A DNA stretch of 64,000 nucleotides from Malania oleifera. Lineage: Eukaryota; Streptophyta; Magnoliopsida; Santalales; Ximeniaceae. Under the pieces are notes generated by a model. The model saw only the letters and a list, made by a program, of their open reading frames with translations, searched no databases and was not told the DNA's origin. The position numbers and the translations under genes were made by a program. The DNA is taken from NCBI RefSeq assembly GCF_029873635.1, contig NC_080422.1:5250001-5314000 (forward strand). Direction: 5' to 3'. Below are positions 1 through 12,182 of the stretch, piece by piece. Position 1 is the stretch's first letter. Every line of letters begins with the position of its first letter.

Positions 1-1196
1 TGCTTCCGCTGTAAATCAATAGTAAAAAGTTAATATTCCAAGCTCTTCGGGGTTGGGGTGTTACAATGTTTGTGTAATACTGAACTGTTTGTGAAATATG
101 CTGGAACTGTTTGAGAAATGCAGGGACTTATTGAGAGGGCTGAGGCCCGAGGTTGTATTAAACGACGCGAAGCCAGGGTTTATAAAATGACCGAATTTTA
201 TTCAGTGGCTGATAGCCGAGTTGTAACAGAGGGTCGAGGCTCGAGGTTGTATTGAATGAAGCAAGGCTGGGTTTTATAAAATGACATGTTTTATGTGAAA
301 TGAGTTTTTAAGTATAGTTTAAATTACTTAAATTGCGTGATATGCTCTAGGAACCCTGAGGACCTAGTTGTTATGAGCATGATAACGTAGCTAAAGAGAG
401 TTTCACCATTTAACCGTGTGGTGTTAGGTGGTCCTAGCCGATTGACCCAAATAGAGGTGTTACCTTCCTTGGAAGTACGTACAGGAAGTGGTAAGACAAT
501 CGGACCTGCAAGCGAGTTGCAGAAGCTTGCAGACGTAGTTAGTAGGGAGTGACTTGGTCTGGGTTGATACCCCAGGTTTTAGTGCAGCCTTCGGGCAGCA
601 CAACCCTGACCACGAGGGGTTATACATGACATATAGTTCCAGGGGGAGTCTTTTATGCAAATTAGTATATTTATGTAAATGATGTAATTGTTTTCAGTAC
701 TGTTTTATACTATGAGAAATGAGGAGTATACATACTATTTTCAGTAAAAGTGAGAGATGTATGATTTTGTATACACTGAAACGCATGCTGACCACACATT
801 GTCATTAACTTAATCTTCCTTACCGAGAGGTGTCTCACCTCGTATACAACATATCTTTTTAAGGAATCACAGAGATCGAGTTTAGCAGAACCAGGGGGTG
901 GAGACTAGTATAGTTTCTTTTTGTGAGTGTCTGCAAGAACTCCGATGTGAGATGTTTTTGTTGTACACCTCTGGGCTTGTATTATGGTCATATGGACTGA
1001 GTTAGTTGACTTTCTAGTTTGAGATGTAATATGAGAATGGAAAGACCTGGAAGTATATTGATATTTAGACTCTAGTAATAGATTGTGGAGAATGTTTCAT
1101 TTATTTCGCTGCATATTTTATATTATGAGATGGTATCAGGTACACAAATGTCACTAAAGTAGCACCCCGAGCCTGCGAGGGGTTCGAGGCATTACA
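1..1196 (+). mobile_element. 3' part of a Ty3/gypsy-type LTR
   Basis: This non-coding block has the layout of the downstream part of the gypsy LTRs elsewhere in the window. It carries the conserved GAGGTGTCTCACC motif near 824-840, about 355 bases before a terminus reading GGCATTACA at 1196. The gypsy C LTR at 55993-59159 has the same motif-to-end spacing and a similar terminus. Two diverged copies of a roughly 97-base repeat (near 135 and 231, each with GAGGTTGTATT and TTTATAAAATGAC) lie inside it. No primer-binding site follows 1196, so it is the 3' LTR of an element lying to the left or a solo LTR. A second possible LTR end (GGTGTTACA, near 55-65) hints at a further junction. The 66-codon antisense frame at 460-660 shows no recognisable domain and is not called. 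Confidence 0.6.
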
Positions 1197-1330
1197 ATCT
1201 CTCCCTGTGCAACACTCGTATTATTTTGAATAGCTCTCTCTACCATAAATAAATCTTCCTGCCCATGTAATTCTTTACGCTGGATAGTTATGACATTCCA
1301 GGAAGGAAAGTCAACAGGAATGACACCTAC

Positions 1331-2761
1331 TTATTCTTCATTCATCTTTCTCCGAACATGTTCATTAGCAGTACAATTTTCTTCAACATGGCCCAAACTC
1401 GAGCAAATTTTGCAGAAATTGGGCATATGCTCATAAATAACCTCCTGTGAAATTACCTGTTCATTAGGAAGCATGATCTTGACGGAGCCTTTAATCTCTT
1501 TGGCAACATCTATCTCAACCAAAACTCTAGCATAATATAATCTCTCCATATTAGTGCTGAGTTTATCGGCGCACACGGGCCTTCCCAACTCCGAACAAAT
1601 CTTACCCAAAGCATATGGAGACCAAAATTCAAGGGGCAGATCTTTAAGCTTAACCCAAATTGGACAAACACTAAAACTCTCTTTCTCAAATTGGAAAAAA
1701 TTTGGAATCCTTTTGAGCATAAGAAGTTGTCCATATGTATGATAAGGGCCACCTTGTAGCACATTGATCAATTCCTCCTCTTTTCCCAGTTTGAAAACAA
1801 TCCAACCACTCTCATGGTGAAATATTTCAACCTTAACCTTCCATTTTCCAACAATATAATCAAGGGCTGCTTCACCTGGGAACTTACCCACGAAGCGATC
1901 AACCAAGTAGTTCTTCCATAGTTCAGCAACATGTGCTAAATCTCAGCTTCAAAATGAGCTTTTGAACCACTTGAAACAAAACTAGGGATAGCTTCACAGT
2001 GTTTTTGGTGCCTATTTTTAGCAAATAAATTAGCCCAAGGCACATTCTTATCCCATTTCATAAAGAACTTCTTTTGCTACTTTGTGGGATTATGTTGAAC
2101 ACCTTGAGTGCAGGTAGTGTTATCATCTTTGTTTGCAGTCCTTTGCACTACTTAACAATCGGAGTAACGCCCAGAATCTTTTACTGCCCATCGTTGCCTA
2201 CCTTTTCCATGAATGTCCCATTAAGACATTTAATCGAGCACCTTGAGTGCAATCTCCAGCATCAACACTCATATTTGCCCTTTGATCCCCATTTATCTCA
2301 TGCATGTCCATTGAGATATATAATCGAGTACCTTGTATGCAAGCTTCATCATTAATTGAGTTAACAACAATTCGTGTACTGTTACCCACCAATCTAGCAA
2401 ACTCATCACAATCAGAATCATCCTCCACCTCGATCATGTCTTTTGTAACCAACGATTTTGACACGAGACATTCATCACAATCCAAGTCACAATCACCTTC
2501 TGAAGACTTTCCATCCAACTGTTCTTCATTATTTCCACCTTGAATCCCTTGAAGCACCATCTTATACAACCTCTCAAACTCAGCCATAATCTCAAAATGC
2601 TTCTTTTTAACCCAATCATTCTGGATACCACCTTTAATTTCAATGAATTTTAGGGCATCTTTAATCTCCTCCATCTCAGAATCCAGATTTGATTTCCCTG
2701 TGTGTTGTTCACAATCACCCTCTGATTCCAGTTTTTTTACCGAATTCTGACAAGCCCCTAT
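1331..2761 (-). pseudogene. LINE-type ORF1-like protein (DUF4283 plus CCHC zinc knuckle), interrupted
   Basis: Read on the minus strand there is an acidic, lysine-rich stretch (2761 to 2198), a gap with stops, and then an open frame of 191 codons (1906-1331). The second frame has the DUF4283 pattern (motifs GKWKVKVEIFHHESGWIVFKL and PIWVKLKDLPLEFWSP) followed by a knuckle of the form CKICSSLGHVEENC (C-x2-C-x4-H-x4-C). In plants this pair typically begins the ORFs of L1-type LINEs and LINE-derived host genes. No reverse transcriptase follows downstream within 1-1330. The frame has stops between the two parts, and its upstream end is cut by the LTR of gypsy A at 2762. It is a dead fragment. The antisense frame at 12183-12548, on the far side of gypsy A, could be its missing upstream part, but that is only a guess. 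Confidence 0.7.
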
Positions 2762-4927
2762 TGCGATGACCTGCTTAATTTCCATATATTTTTTTTTCCC
2801 ATGTTACAAAATCACAACCCTCAACTCAGCAGATCATAATCCACCTAGACCTGTGGGTACCGGAGATACAACAGAACACATAACGGAAGCCTAAGCAGCA
2901 GGAAACATACAATCACAATATTATAAATACAAAACATCCATCACATTACCATAAATACCAGAGTCACTATATCCACTGTATTTCAATATATACATCCCAA
3001 AAATAAGATCTAAGGACATTTCCCACAAAATCCAACTGTCCCTACTAAAACTTATCATTCAAAGAGGGCAGACAAACATCACTAGATCAGCGGGGCTTTT
3101 CCCGCTCTCCTATCTAGGGCTCTTGAAAAGTTTATAAAATTTTGGGGTGAGACACCTCTTAGTAAGTTAAATAAACTAATACCAGTGTGTGGCAACATGA
3201 GTATTCCATGTTATACATATACCATACAGAACATATTTAGTAACCGTTTTTTGAAATCTAAGAAAACATATATATCTTCAAAACATATCAGAACATATTG
3301 CATTTTCATAAACACATTTCATCTCATATAATAATAATACAAAAACATTCCCGTTAGGTTAGCTGGATATTGTCATGTATTACCCCTACATGACTGGGTT
3401 GTGTGGCCCGAAGGCGGGACCTAACAATGGTTGGCCGACCACTGCCAAGTCAAAAGTACAGTCTGTAAGTCTAATGGGTCTACTAGACCTAGTCCGTATA
3501 CTAGGGGCGCTCACACACTTCTTAAAAACCACATCGACCATCCAATTTCACACCACTCCATACAGCGGCGTTAACACATATATCATGATCATGATGACCA
3601 TGGACACATAGCAACAGTACCGTGCAAGTGCTAGCCTAGACCAAGCCAACCAGGTTCTGATATCATATAACATATACTTAAACTGTGATACATGGATATT
3701 TCATATCATTAATTATCAGATCAATCATATCATTTTACATATATACGTATATCATGAAAAATCATCGGCTCGTACGCCAGTATTTCACTTTTTACCATAG
3801 CTCGACCCGTACGCTAGCAAATCATAGCACAGCCCGTACGCTGACAAATCATTTTCATAGCTCAGCCTGTACGCCGACAAACATATCCATAGCTCAGCTC
3901 GTACGCTGGCAAATCATTTCCATAGTTCAGCCCGTACGCCGGCAAATCATACACATAGCTTGGCCCGTATGCCGACAAATCATACACATAGCTCGGCTCG
4001 TACCTCGGCAAATATATCAAAATCTCAGCTCATACGCCGATTTTCCATTATAAAAATCCGTATCATTAACACATTCTCAAAAAATAGTATTTCATAACAT
4101 TTTCTACTCATGCCACACTAACAGGTTTTTAGCATATTTTACATACCATCATTTTCAACAGTATTTTCCCAAATATGAATCATATATAAATATATTTATT
4201 TTCCTGAAATCAAATGTTATAACAATATACATATTTTTCATAAAATACTAGCTTAATTTATCCCCTTACTTGATTCTTGAAAGCCCTTAAGAAAATCTGT
4301 CCCGCACCCGTGAGGTTCTCAACTCAACACCTTGGAAACAACATTCCCTAGAACTAAAGTTCAGTATTTCTATGCGTATAACATTTCCTACAACTGTCAA
4401 ATAATCAAATATTGAGTAGAAAGTCTTATCTTGGATTTGGGATGGTTTCCAACTCAGCCCCATTGACGATCTGCTCCGGCAGACTTGCAGAGAACTTTCC
4501 CAATAGCGTCGTGGTGGCTTCAAATAGTCGAACCAGTGGAAATCCGGTCCAAAATCTTAGTGAGAAGGAGGAGAAACCGTATTAGGAGAGAGAGAGAGAG
4601 AGATTTTGTGTTGGAAAATGAAGTGCAAATCACGTTTAACCCTATTTATACTGCGGGATTCGTCGACGAGCCACGTCACCTCGTTGACGAGTCCTGTAGA
4701 AAGTTCGTCGATGAACTTTAACCCTTGTCGATGAATTCCAGGCTTCCAAAAATCATCTCTCGGTATCTTCTCGTCGACGAGTCCCTTGTATTCGTCGACG
4801 AGGAGCTGAAAAATTCCTCGGGATTATCCTTTCCAAAATGCAACTTCATCGATTGCCTCTTTCTGTTCCGGTTTCCATTTCCCTTTCTTTTTATTATTTA
4901 AATACCATTATTCTTCTGGTCGTTACA
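2762..4927 (-). mobile_element. 3' LTR of Ty3/gypsy element A
   Basis: This is a direct copy of the repeat at 9881-11955. Its minus-strand start TGTAACGACC lies at 4927, immediately after a polypurine tract (AAGGAGGAGAGAA, antisense to 4928-4942). Its other end is at 2762, where the expected TGTAACAACC reads TGCGATGACC, four transitions. Inside, on the minus strand, are a TATA box (TATAAATAGGG, near 4645-4655), clusters of the palindrome TCGTCGACGA (4660-4805), a GA microsatellite (4587-4605), about nine copies of a roughly 33-base unit with CCGTACGCCGGCAAATCAT (3765-4050), and the conserved GGTGAGACACCTC motif (3145-3160). The 5 bases outside are CCTAT; the matching target duplication cannot be found because the other LTR is truncated. 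Confidence 0.9.
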
Positions 4928-5181
4928 TTCTCTCCTCCTTATAAAATTTTGTCCTCGAAATTTACTTTTCACGTAACTCGTCATCCCTTAACAAGAAAAT
5001 GGTCTACTTATTTTATTACTTACCCTCACTTATGGTGGAGGAATACCGTGGTTACATTCTGAGTCTTGGGAGATTACATATAAAAAAAAACAAATTCTCC
5101 CAAAACTAAAATGCTATACTAATTAAACCATTACATGTACTTGCAAAAGAAATATTATCTAACTACTTACATTTTACCTAA

Positions 5182-6600
5182 TTAAACTTCTTGGAATAAA
5201 TGCGGATACCTCTGCCTCATCTGCTCTTTGGATTCCCAAGAAGCCTCTTCAATTGCATGATTCTTCCACAAAACTTTTACTTGAGGAATCTTTTTGTTAC
5301 GTGACTCCTGTACTTTCCTATCCAGAATCTGTATTGGTACCTCTTCAAACACCAGTGAATCACTAAACTCTAATTCATCATAACTGATGATATGAGGAGG
5401 ATCTGGGACGTATTTCCTCAACATAGTAACATGGAATACGTCGTGGATCTTGGATAACACAAGTGGTAAAGCTAGCCTATAGGCTACTGACCCCACTTTA
5501 TCTAGAATCTCAAATGGACCGATAAACTTAGGACTAAGTTTACCCTTCTTCCCAAATCACATAACTCATCGAAACTATCTTCAAAAACACATGATTACCC
5601 ACATCAAATTCCAGATTCCTGCAGCGATTATCAGCATAACTTTTCTGTCGGTTCTGAGCTACCCTAATCCTGTCTCTGATAAGCCGAACCTTATCACGCG
5701 CTTGCTGCATAAGCTCTGGCCTCACTACTTGCCGCTCACTCATTTCATCCCAAAATAAAGAAGAATGACATCTCCTACCATATAAAGCCTCAAATGGTGT
5801 CATGTCAATGCTGGTTTGATAATTGTTATTATACGCAAATTCTACTAGTGGCATGAACTGAGTCCAACTACCCCCAAAATCCAATACGCACGCACGGAGC
5901 ATATCCTCTAATGTCTGTATCATCCTCTCAGTCTGCCCATCTGACTAAGGATGAAATGCCGTGCTAAATGACAATTGAGACCCTAGTGCTTCCTGCAGAC
6001 TCTTCCAAAAACATGACATAAAACGCAGGTCTCGTTCTGACACAATTGATACTGGCACCCCATGAGAATGGACTATCTCCTGAATGTAGATCTTCGCTAA
6101 ATGGTTGAGGGAGTAGCTGATCTTGATACGTATAAAGTGGACGGTCTTAGTCAAACGATCAACAATCACCCAGATGACATTCTGCCTATATAATGTCGTC
6201 GGCAGTCCTGACACGAAGTCCATAGATATATGATCCCACTTCCACTTTGGGATAAATAATGGCTGCAATTGCCCTGCCGGCCTCTGGTGCTTAGCCTTTA
6301 CCTGCTAGCACGTTAGACACTGTGTTACATACTCGACAATCTCTCTCTTCATACCACTCCACCCGTACGACTCTCACAGATCCCTGTACATCTTCGTATT
6401 GCGGAGATGAACTCTATACAAAGATCTGTGAGCCTCCTCTAAAATAGTCTTCCCGATCTCAGTATCGGCAGGAACGCATAATATGGAACGGAACCACAAA
6501 ACTCCGTCATCAGTAATACTGAATTCCTCCCCCTGACCACTCTGTACTCTGTCTATTACCTTTGCTAATTCTGGGTCTTCCTTCTGGACGGCTTTAATTC
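5182..6600 (-). pseudogene. gypsy A integrase and chromodomain, broken
   Basis: This is the 3' part of the pol region of an LTR retrotransposon. The integrase zinc-binding segment lies around 6300-6600 with stops. The catalytic core follows (6268-5945, then 5923-5540), with the first acidic residue in MDFVSGLP. The usual SDRDPRF block reads SERDLRF, so the second catalytic aspartate region is altered, and there is an in-frame stop just before the SDGQTERM block. The last frame (5496-5182) ends in a chromodomain-like block ([27 protein letters not shown], then EEASWE). A C-terminal chromodomain of this type marks the chromovirus branch of Ty3/gypsy, probably the Tekay/Del lineage. Several stops and frameshifts make it non-functional. 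Confidence 0.88.
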
Positions 6601-8450
6601 TCTTCTACAGAATAGGCTGCACCACTAAACTGGCAATGTGAGGTTGAGAACCACTCTTAACTAATTCAATGTTGAATCTCTCCAGATCCATTATAATCGG
6701 ATACTGGATCTCCATAGTCACCAACGTTGATTCCCTGTACTTCCTGCTCAACGCATCAGCTACCACGTTTGCTTTCCCCGGGTGATAACTGATGGTACAA
6801 TCAAAATCCTTAATTAACTCTAACCACTTTCTTTGCCTCATATTCAGTTCCTTCTGCATGAAGAAATACTTTAAGCTCTTGTGGTAAGAGAAAATCTCGT
6901 ACTGATCGCCGTACAGGTAATGCCTCCAAATTTTCAATGCGTGTACCACTGCAGCCAATTCAAGATCATGTGTAGGGTAGTTCTTTTCATATTCTTTCAA
7001 CTGCCTGGACGCATACGCCACTACCCTGCCATGCTGCATCAATACACAGTCAAGTCCCTTTAAGGATGCATCACTGTAAATGACATACCCCTCACCCCCT
7101 GATGGGATAACCAATATTGGTGCTGTGACTAATCTTTGCTTTAGTTCTTGAAAACTCTGCTCACAGTTGTCGTCGCACTCAAATCTGACATTCTTCCTCG
7201 TCAATCGTGTCAAAGGTCTTGACAAAATTGAGAATCCCTCAATGAAATGATGGTAATAGCCAACTAGCCCCAAGAAACTCCTGATCTCCTGAACATTTCT
7301 CGGTCTAGCCCAATTCACTACCGCCTCAATCTTGTTAGGATCCACAGAAATACCGTCTCCAGATACAACATGCCCCAAAAACCTGCCTCAAGTGTGTCTC
7401 ATACTTCTCATAGCTCCTCGAATAGACCAGTACATGATCAATAAAAACAACAACAAACTGGTCTAAGTATTGGTGGAAGACTCTGTTCATCAAGTCCATA
7501 AATATCGCAGGAGCATTCGTCAAACCAAATGGCATAATAAGAAACTTGTAATGCCCGTACCTGGTCCTGAAGGCCGTCTTCGAGACGTCTTCTACTTTCA
7601 CTTTTACTTGATGGTAGCCGGATTGAGGTCAATCTTCAAATTCACCCGTATACCCTGGAGCTGGTCAAACAAATCGTCGATACGAGGTAGAGGATACTTG
7701 TTCTTGATTATCACTTTATTAATCTCCCTATAGTCTATACACATCCTCATAGTCCCGTCTTTCTTCTTCACAAATAAAACTGGAGCTCCCCACGGAGATA
7801 CACTGGGTCGTATGAAGCCCTTATCAAGCAGATCTTGCAACTGATTCTTCAATTCTACCAATACTGCTGGAGCCATCTGATAAGGTACTTTAGAAATCGA
7901 CGTTGTACCGGAAGGTAGATCAATAGGAAAATCTACCTCACCATCGAGTGGCAAGCCTGGTAACTCGTCTAGGAAAACATCTGTAAACTCCTTTACTACA
8001 GGCGTGCTAGCAAGTTTCAATTCATTCTCTAACATCTCCTTCACAACAGCCACAAACCCCTGACAACCACTCAGCAATAGTCTTCTGACCTGAATAGCTT
8101 AAACTAACTGAGGCGGGGATTGCACTCGAGACCGTACGAAATTGAATTTTGCTTCCCCCGAAGATCTGAATATCACTTCTCGTGCTCGGCAATCTATGCT
8201 GGTAAAATTAGCTGCTAGCCAATCCATGCCAAATATAACTTCAAACTCATGCATGTCTAGCACTATCAGATTAGCAAACAAAGTCTTTCCTTGAATATCA
8301 ATTGGACAACCTCGAAGCATCCTACTACACCTCACTACTGACCCAGTCGGTGTAGATATCAACAACTCAACATTTAATGATTGTGTTTCAGCCCCACATA
8401 ATTTAACACACCCCAAAGACACGAACGAGTGTGTAGCTCCTCAATCAAAC
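6601..8450 (-). pseudogene. gypsy A protease, reverse transcriptase and RNase H, broken
   Basis: The protease active-site block near 8440 reads FD-stop-GATHSF where DSGATHSF is expected, so a premature stop sits on the catalytic motif. The reverse transcriptase follows with [22 protein letters not shown] and [11 protein letters not shown] (8077-7604). A frameshift moves the next part to 7601-7335, which has the [17 protein letters not shown] block. The catalytic YxDD box reads FIDH instead of FIDD, removing an essential aspartate. RNase H follows (7378-6605) with the YSDAS block and the ADALSRK end. Order and lengths are normal for a Ty3/gypsy polyprotein, but this copy could not support its own reverse transcription. 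Confidence 0.9.
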
Positions 8451-8619
8451 AATGCAATAACTTTAAAAGAAAGCATAATAACCATACCTGTCACCATGTC
8501 ACCTGTCATTTCAGCCTCACCCAGCGTCAGAGTAAACACCGTGGCTGGAGCCGTATTCCTCTGTTGGCCCCTACGTGGTGCTTGATAACCTCCCCGGTAT
8601 GGTCTGGGAGTTGGAATTG

Positions 8620-9580
8620 CATCTGGTGGGGTAGGGCAGTCTCATACCATGTGCCCCGATCTACCGCAACGATAGCACACCACACCATCAGCTCGACACT
8701 CTTCCTAGTGCCTTCTACCACAAGTTTGACAGACTGGAGGACCCTGCCCTATCTGCATCTCGCGTCCTCCCGTCTCCAGCCTCCTCCCTCTGTCATGATT
8801 TCCTCTCCTCCACTGACCCGGTCTATGACCCTTCTGGTAGCCCGTAGATGCTGATCTCTTCCTTTGTCCCTGCTCCTCTGCATCGAGATGCTCACCAATC
8901 TCTACCAAGGCTGCCCTGTCGACTAACTTAGCAAAGTCCTGGATTCGTAGCACCACCACCTGCTTGAATATACTCCGCCTTAAGCCTCTCTTAAACTGCC
9001 TCACCTTCTTCACTTCATCAGGAACAATGTACGGGGCGAACGAGAGAGCTCGATGAAACGCGCCGCATACTGCTGGATGGATAGCTGTCCCTGCTTCAAA
9101 TTCAGGAACTCTTCTACTTTAACCTCCCTAACAATAGCTAGAAAATATCTATCGAAGAACAATTCTTTAAACCGGTCCCATGTCATGGCTATCAGAGTCA
9201 CCCTCTACTGCTCCAATAGTCTTACAGCAGTCCACCACCTCTCGGCCTCTCCTGTCAGTTTATAAGTGGCAAAGAGAACCCTCTGTTTCTTAGTACACTG
9301 CAACACAATCAAGACTTTCTTTATCTTCTGCATCCAGTTCTCAGCGGCTGCAGGATCAATTCCACCTGAGAACGCTGGAGGATTCATCTTCGTAAACTTT
9401 TCTATAGTGCACCCATGGCCTACAGATGGACCACTCTGCTCCCTCGAGCTCCTAGCGATCTCAGCCATAACCTGCTGAGCCACGCTATGTAATACCGCGT
9501 CAGAGTCGGTCCCAGCTGCACCTGATGGTCCTGCTCCATCACTGCCACTCGCATGGGCACTACTTCATCCTACATCCATC
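8620..9580 (-). pseudogene. gypsy A gag, broken
   Basis: The capsid-like region of the Ty3/gypsy retrotransposon gag family is seen ([29 protein letters not shown] and [10 protein letters not shown]). It is followed by a basic tail and one CCHC knuckle of the form CYRCGRSGHMV-stop-DC near 8640-8690. The likely start is the ATG on the minus strand near 9580, but a stop follows after four codons, and further stops lie at about 9203, 9010 and 8705 and inside the knuckle. It lies about 300 bases inside the 5' LTR, as expected for the leader and gag. Confidence 0.87.
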
Positions 9581-9864
9581 TTGGAAACAACAATCACAAC
9601 TTAGAAATTCTATCCTTATAATTTACCCACCTATCCTCACCACTTATCTCAACATTTCTAACTCATTTCTAATCCCAAGTCCTACATTCTAGGAACATAA
9701 CCCGACAATAGCTTGCTATAGTTTCCTTGAAATCGTCACCCTAGGAAAAACACAAAAACTACCACGGAAGTCCTGCCTCCAGACTATAGAACAACCTTAA
9801 ATCATTTCCTAAAATCTGGAATTGTTTCCGCTGCATTCTAAAGTCCACAGAACCTAGCAACCTA

Positions 9865-9878
9865 GGCTCTGATATCAA
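9865..9878 (-). promoter_or_regulatory. Primer-binding site of gypsy A (initiator Met tRNA type)
   Basis: On the minus strand, two bases inside the 5' LTR, the sequence reads TTGATATCAGAGCC. This matches the plant initiator-methionine tRNA primer site TGGTATCAGAGCC except at two positions. It fixes the element's orientation as minus. Confidence 0.82.
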
Positions 9879-9880
9879 AC

Positions 9881-11955
9881 TGTAACAACCTGCTTAATTT
9901 CCATATTTTTTTTTCCATATTACAAAATTACAACTCTCAACTCAGCAGATCATAATCCACCTGGACCCGTGGGTACAAGGGATACAACAGAACACATAAC
10001 GGAAGCCTAAGTAGCAGGAAATATACAATCACAATATTATAAATACGAAAGCATCCATCATATTACCATAAATACCAGAGTCACTATATCCACTGTATTT
10101 CAGTATATACATCCCAAAAACAAGATTTAGGGACATTTCCCACAAAATCCAACTGTCCCTACTAAAACTTACCCTTCAAAGAGGGTAGACAAATAGCATT
10201 AGATCAGCGAAGCTTTTCCCGCTCTCCTATTTGGGGCTCCTGAAAAGTTTATAAAATTTTGGGGTGAGACACCTCTTAGTAAGGGAAATAAACTAATACC
10301 AGTGTGTGGCAACATGAGTATTCCATGCTATACATATACCATACAGAACATATTTAGTAACTGTTTTGTCAAATCTAGGAAAACATATATATCATCAAAA
10401 CATAGCAGAACATACTGCATTTTTATAAACACATTTCATCTCATATAATAATAATACAAAAACATTCTTGGTAGGTTAGCTGGCTGTTGTCATGTATTAC
10501 TCCCATATGACTAGGTTGTGTCGAAGGCGGGACCTGACAATAGTTGGCCGACCACTGCCAAGTCAAAAGTATAGTCTGTAAGTCTAATAGGTCTGTCAGA
10601 CCTGGTCCGTACACCAAGGGCGCTCACACACTTCTTAAAAACCACATCGACCATCAAATCTCACACCACTTTGTATAGCGGCGTTAACACAGATATCATT
10701 ATCATGATGACCATGGACACATAGCAACGATACCGTGCAAGTGCTAACCTAGACCAAGTCAATCAGGTTCTGATATCATATAACATATACTGAAACTGTG
10801 ATATATAGATATCGCATATCATTAATTATCAGATCAATCATATCATTTTACATATATACGTATATCATGAAAAATCATCGGCCCGTACGCTAGTATTTCA
10901 CATTTTACCATAGTTTGGCCCGTATGCCGGCAAATCATAGCACAGCCCGTACACTGGCAAATCATTTCCATAGCTCGCCCCGTACGTCGGAAAATCATAC
11001 ACATAGTTCAGCTCGTATACCGGCAAATCATACACATAACTCGGCCCGTACGCCGGCAAATATATCAAAATCTCGGCACATATGCCGGTTTTTCATTATA
11101 AAAATCTATATCATTAACATATTTCCAGAAAATAGTATTTTATAACATTGTCTACTCATGTCACACTAACAGGTTTTTCGCATATTCAACATACCATCAT
11201 TTTCAATAATATTTTCCCAAATATAAATCATATAAAAATATATTTATTTTCCTAAAATCAAATGCTATAACAATATACATATTTTTCATAAAATACGAAC
11301 TTAACTTATCCCCTTACTTGATTCTTGAAAGCCCTTAAGAAAATCTGTCCCGCACTCGTAGAATTCCCAACTCAACACCCTCGAAATAACATTCCCCAGA
11401 ACTAAAGTTTAGTATTTCTATGCGTGTAACATTTCCTACAACTGTCAAATAACCAAATACTGAGTAGAAAGTCTTACCCTGGATTTGGGATGGTTTCCAA
11501 CTCAGCCCCACCGACGATCCGCTCCGACAGACTTGCAGAGAACTTTTCCAGGAGCGTCGTGGTGGCTTCAAATCATCGAACCGGCGGAAATCCAGCCCAA
11601 AATCTTAGTGAGAAGGAGGAGAAACCGTATGAGGAGAGAGAGAGAGAGAGAGAGATTCTGCGCAAGAAAATGAAGTGAAAATCACGTTTAACTCTATTTA
11701 TACTACAGGATTCGTCGACGAGTCACGTCACCTCGTCGATGAGTCCTGTAGAAAGTTCGTCGACGAACTTTAACCCTCATTGACGAATTTTAGGTTTTCA
11801 AAAATCCTCTCTCGGTATCTTCTCGTTAACGAATCCTATCCTCGTCAACGAACTCTTGTTATACCCTCGTCGACGAGTTCTCTGTATTCGTCAACGAGGA
11901 GCTGAAAAATTCATCAGGATTATCCTTTCCAAAATGCAACATCATTGATGTCGTC
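9881..11955 (-). mobile_element. 5' LTR of Ty3/gypsy element A, outer end lost
   Basis: This is a direct repeat of 2762-4927. It starts at 9881 with TGTAACAACC on the plus strand and carries the same internal marks: the GGTGAGACACCTC motif at 10263-10275, about seven CCGTACGCCGG units at 10880-11085, a GA repeat at 11634-11655, a TATA box near 11692-11705 on the minus strand, and TCGTCGACGA clusters at 11710-11900. Similarity to the other LTR stops about 75 bases before the expected terminus, and a 44-base tandem repeat takes over. The element therefore has no recoverable target-site duplication on this side. Confidence 0.88.
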
Positions 11956-12062
11956 GAAATCAACATCGTCGACGAAAATGCAACATCATTGATGTCGTTG
12001 AAATCAACATCGTCGACGAAAATGCAACATCATTGATGTCGTTGAAATCAACATCGTCGACG
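11931..12062. repeat. Three tandem copies of a 44-bp unit
   Basis: The unit starts AAAATGCAACATCATTGATG and ends with ATCGTCGACG. It repeats at 11931, 11975 and 12019 with almost no change. The first unit grows out of the truncated 5' LTR of gypsy A, and the unit contains the LTR's own GTCGACGA motif. The near identity of the units suggests a recent expansion. Confidence 0.92.
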
Positions 12063-12182
12063 AACGCTAAACGTTTCGCAATCACCATCAGATTCCTCAT
12101 TCGTGTTGTCATATCGAAATCGATTTTAGAATTCGATTATGCAACAGATTGTTCACAAACATCCTCATCCGTCCCTGTTTTG

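Noticed and set aside
3765..4050. Regular CCGTACGCCGG units resembling an array of operator sites
   Set aside because: The same array recurs in other family A LTRs, so it is part of the LTR, not a locus-specific regulatory site.
11335..11678. Several frames of 60-80 codons, with counterparts at 4287-4721
   Set aside because: They lie inside the LTRs of gypsy A, and the sense and antisense versions shadow each other; nothing suggests translation.
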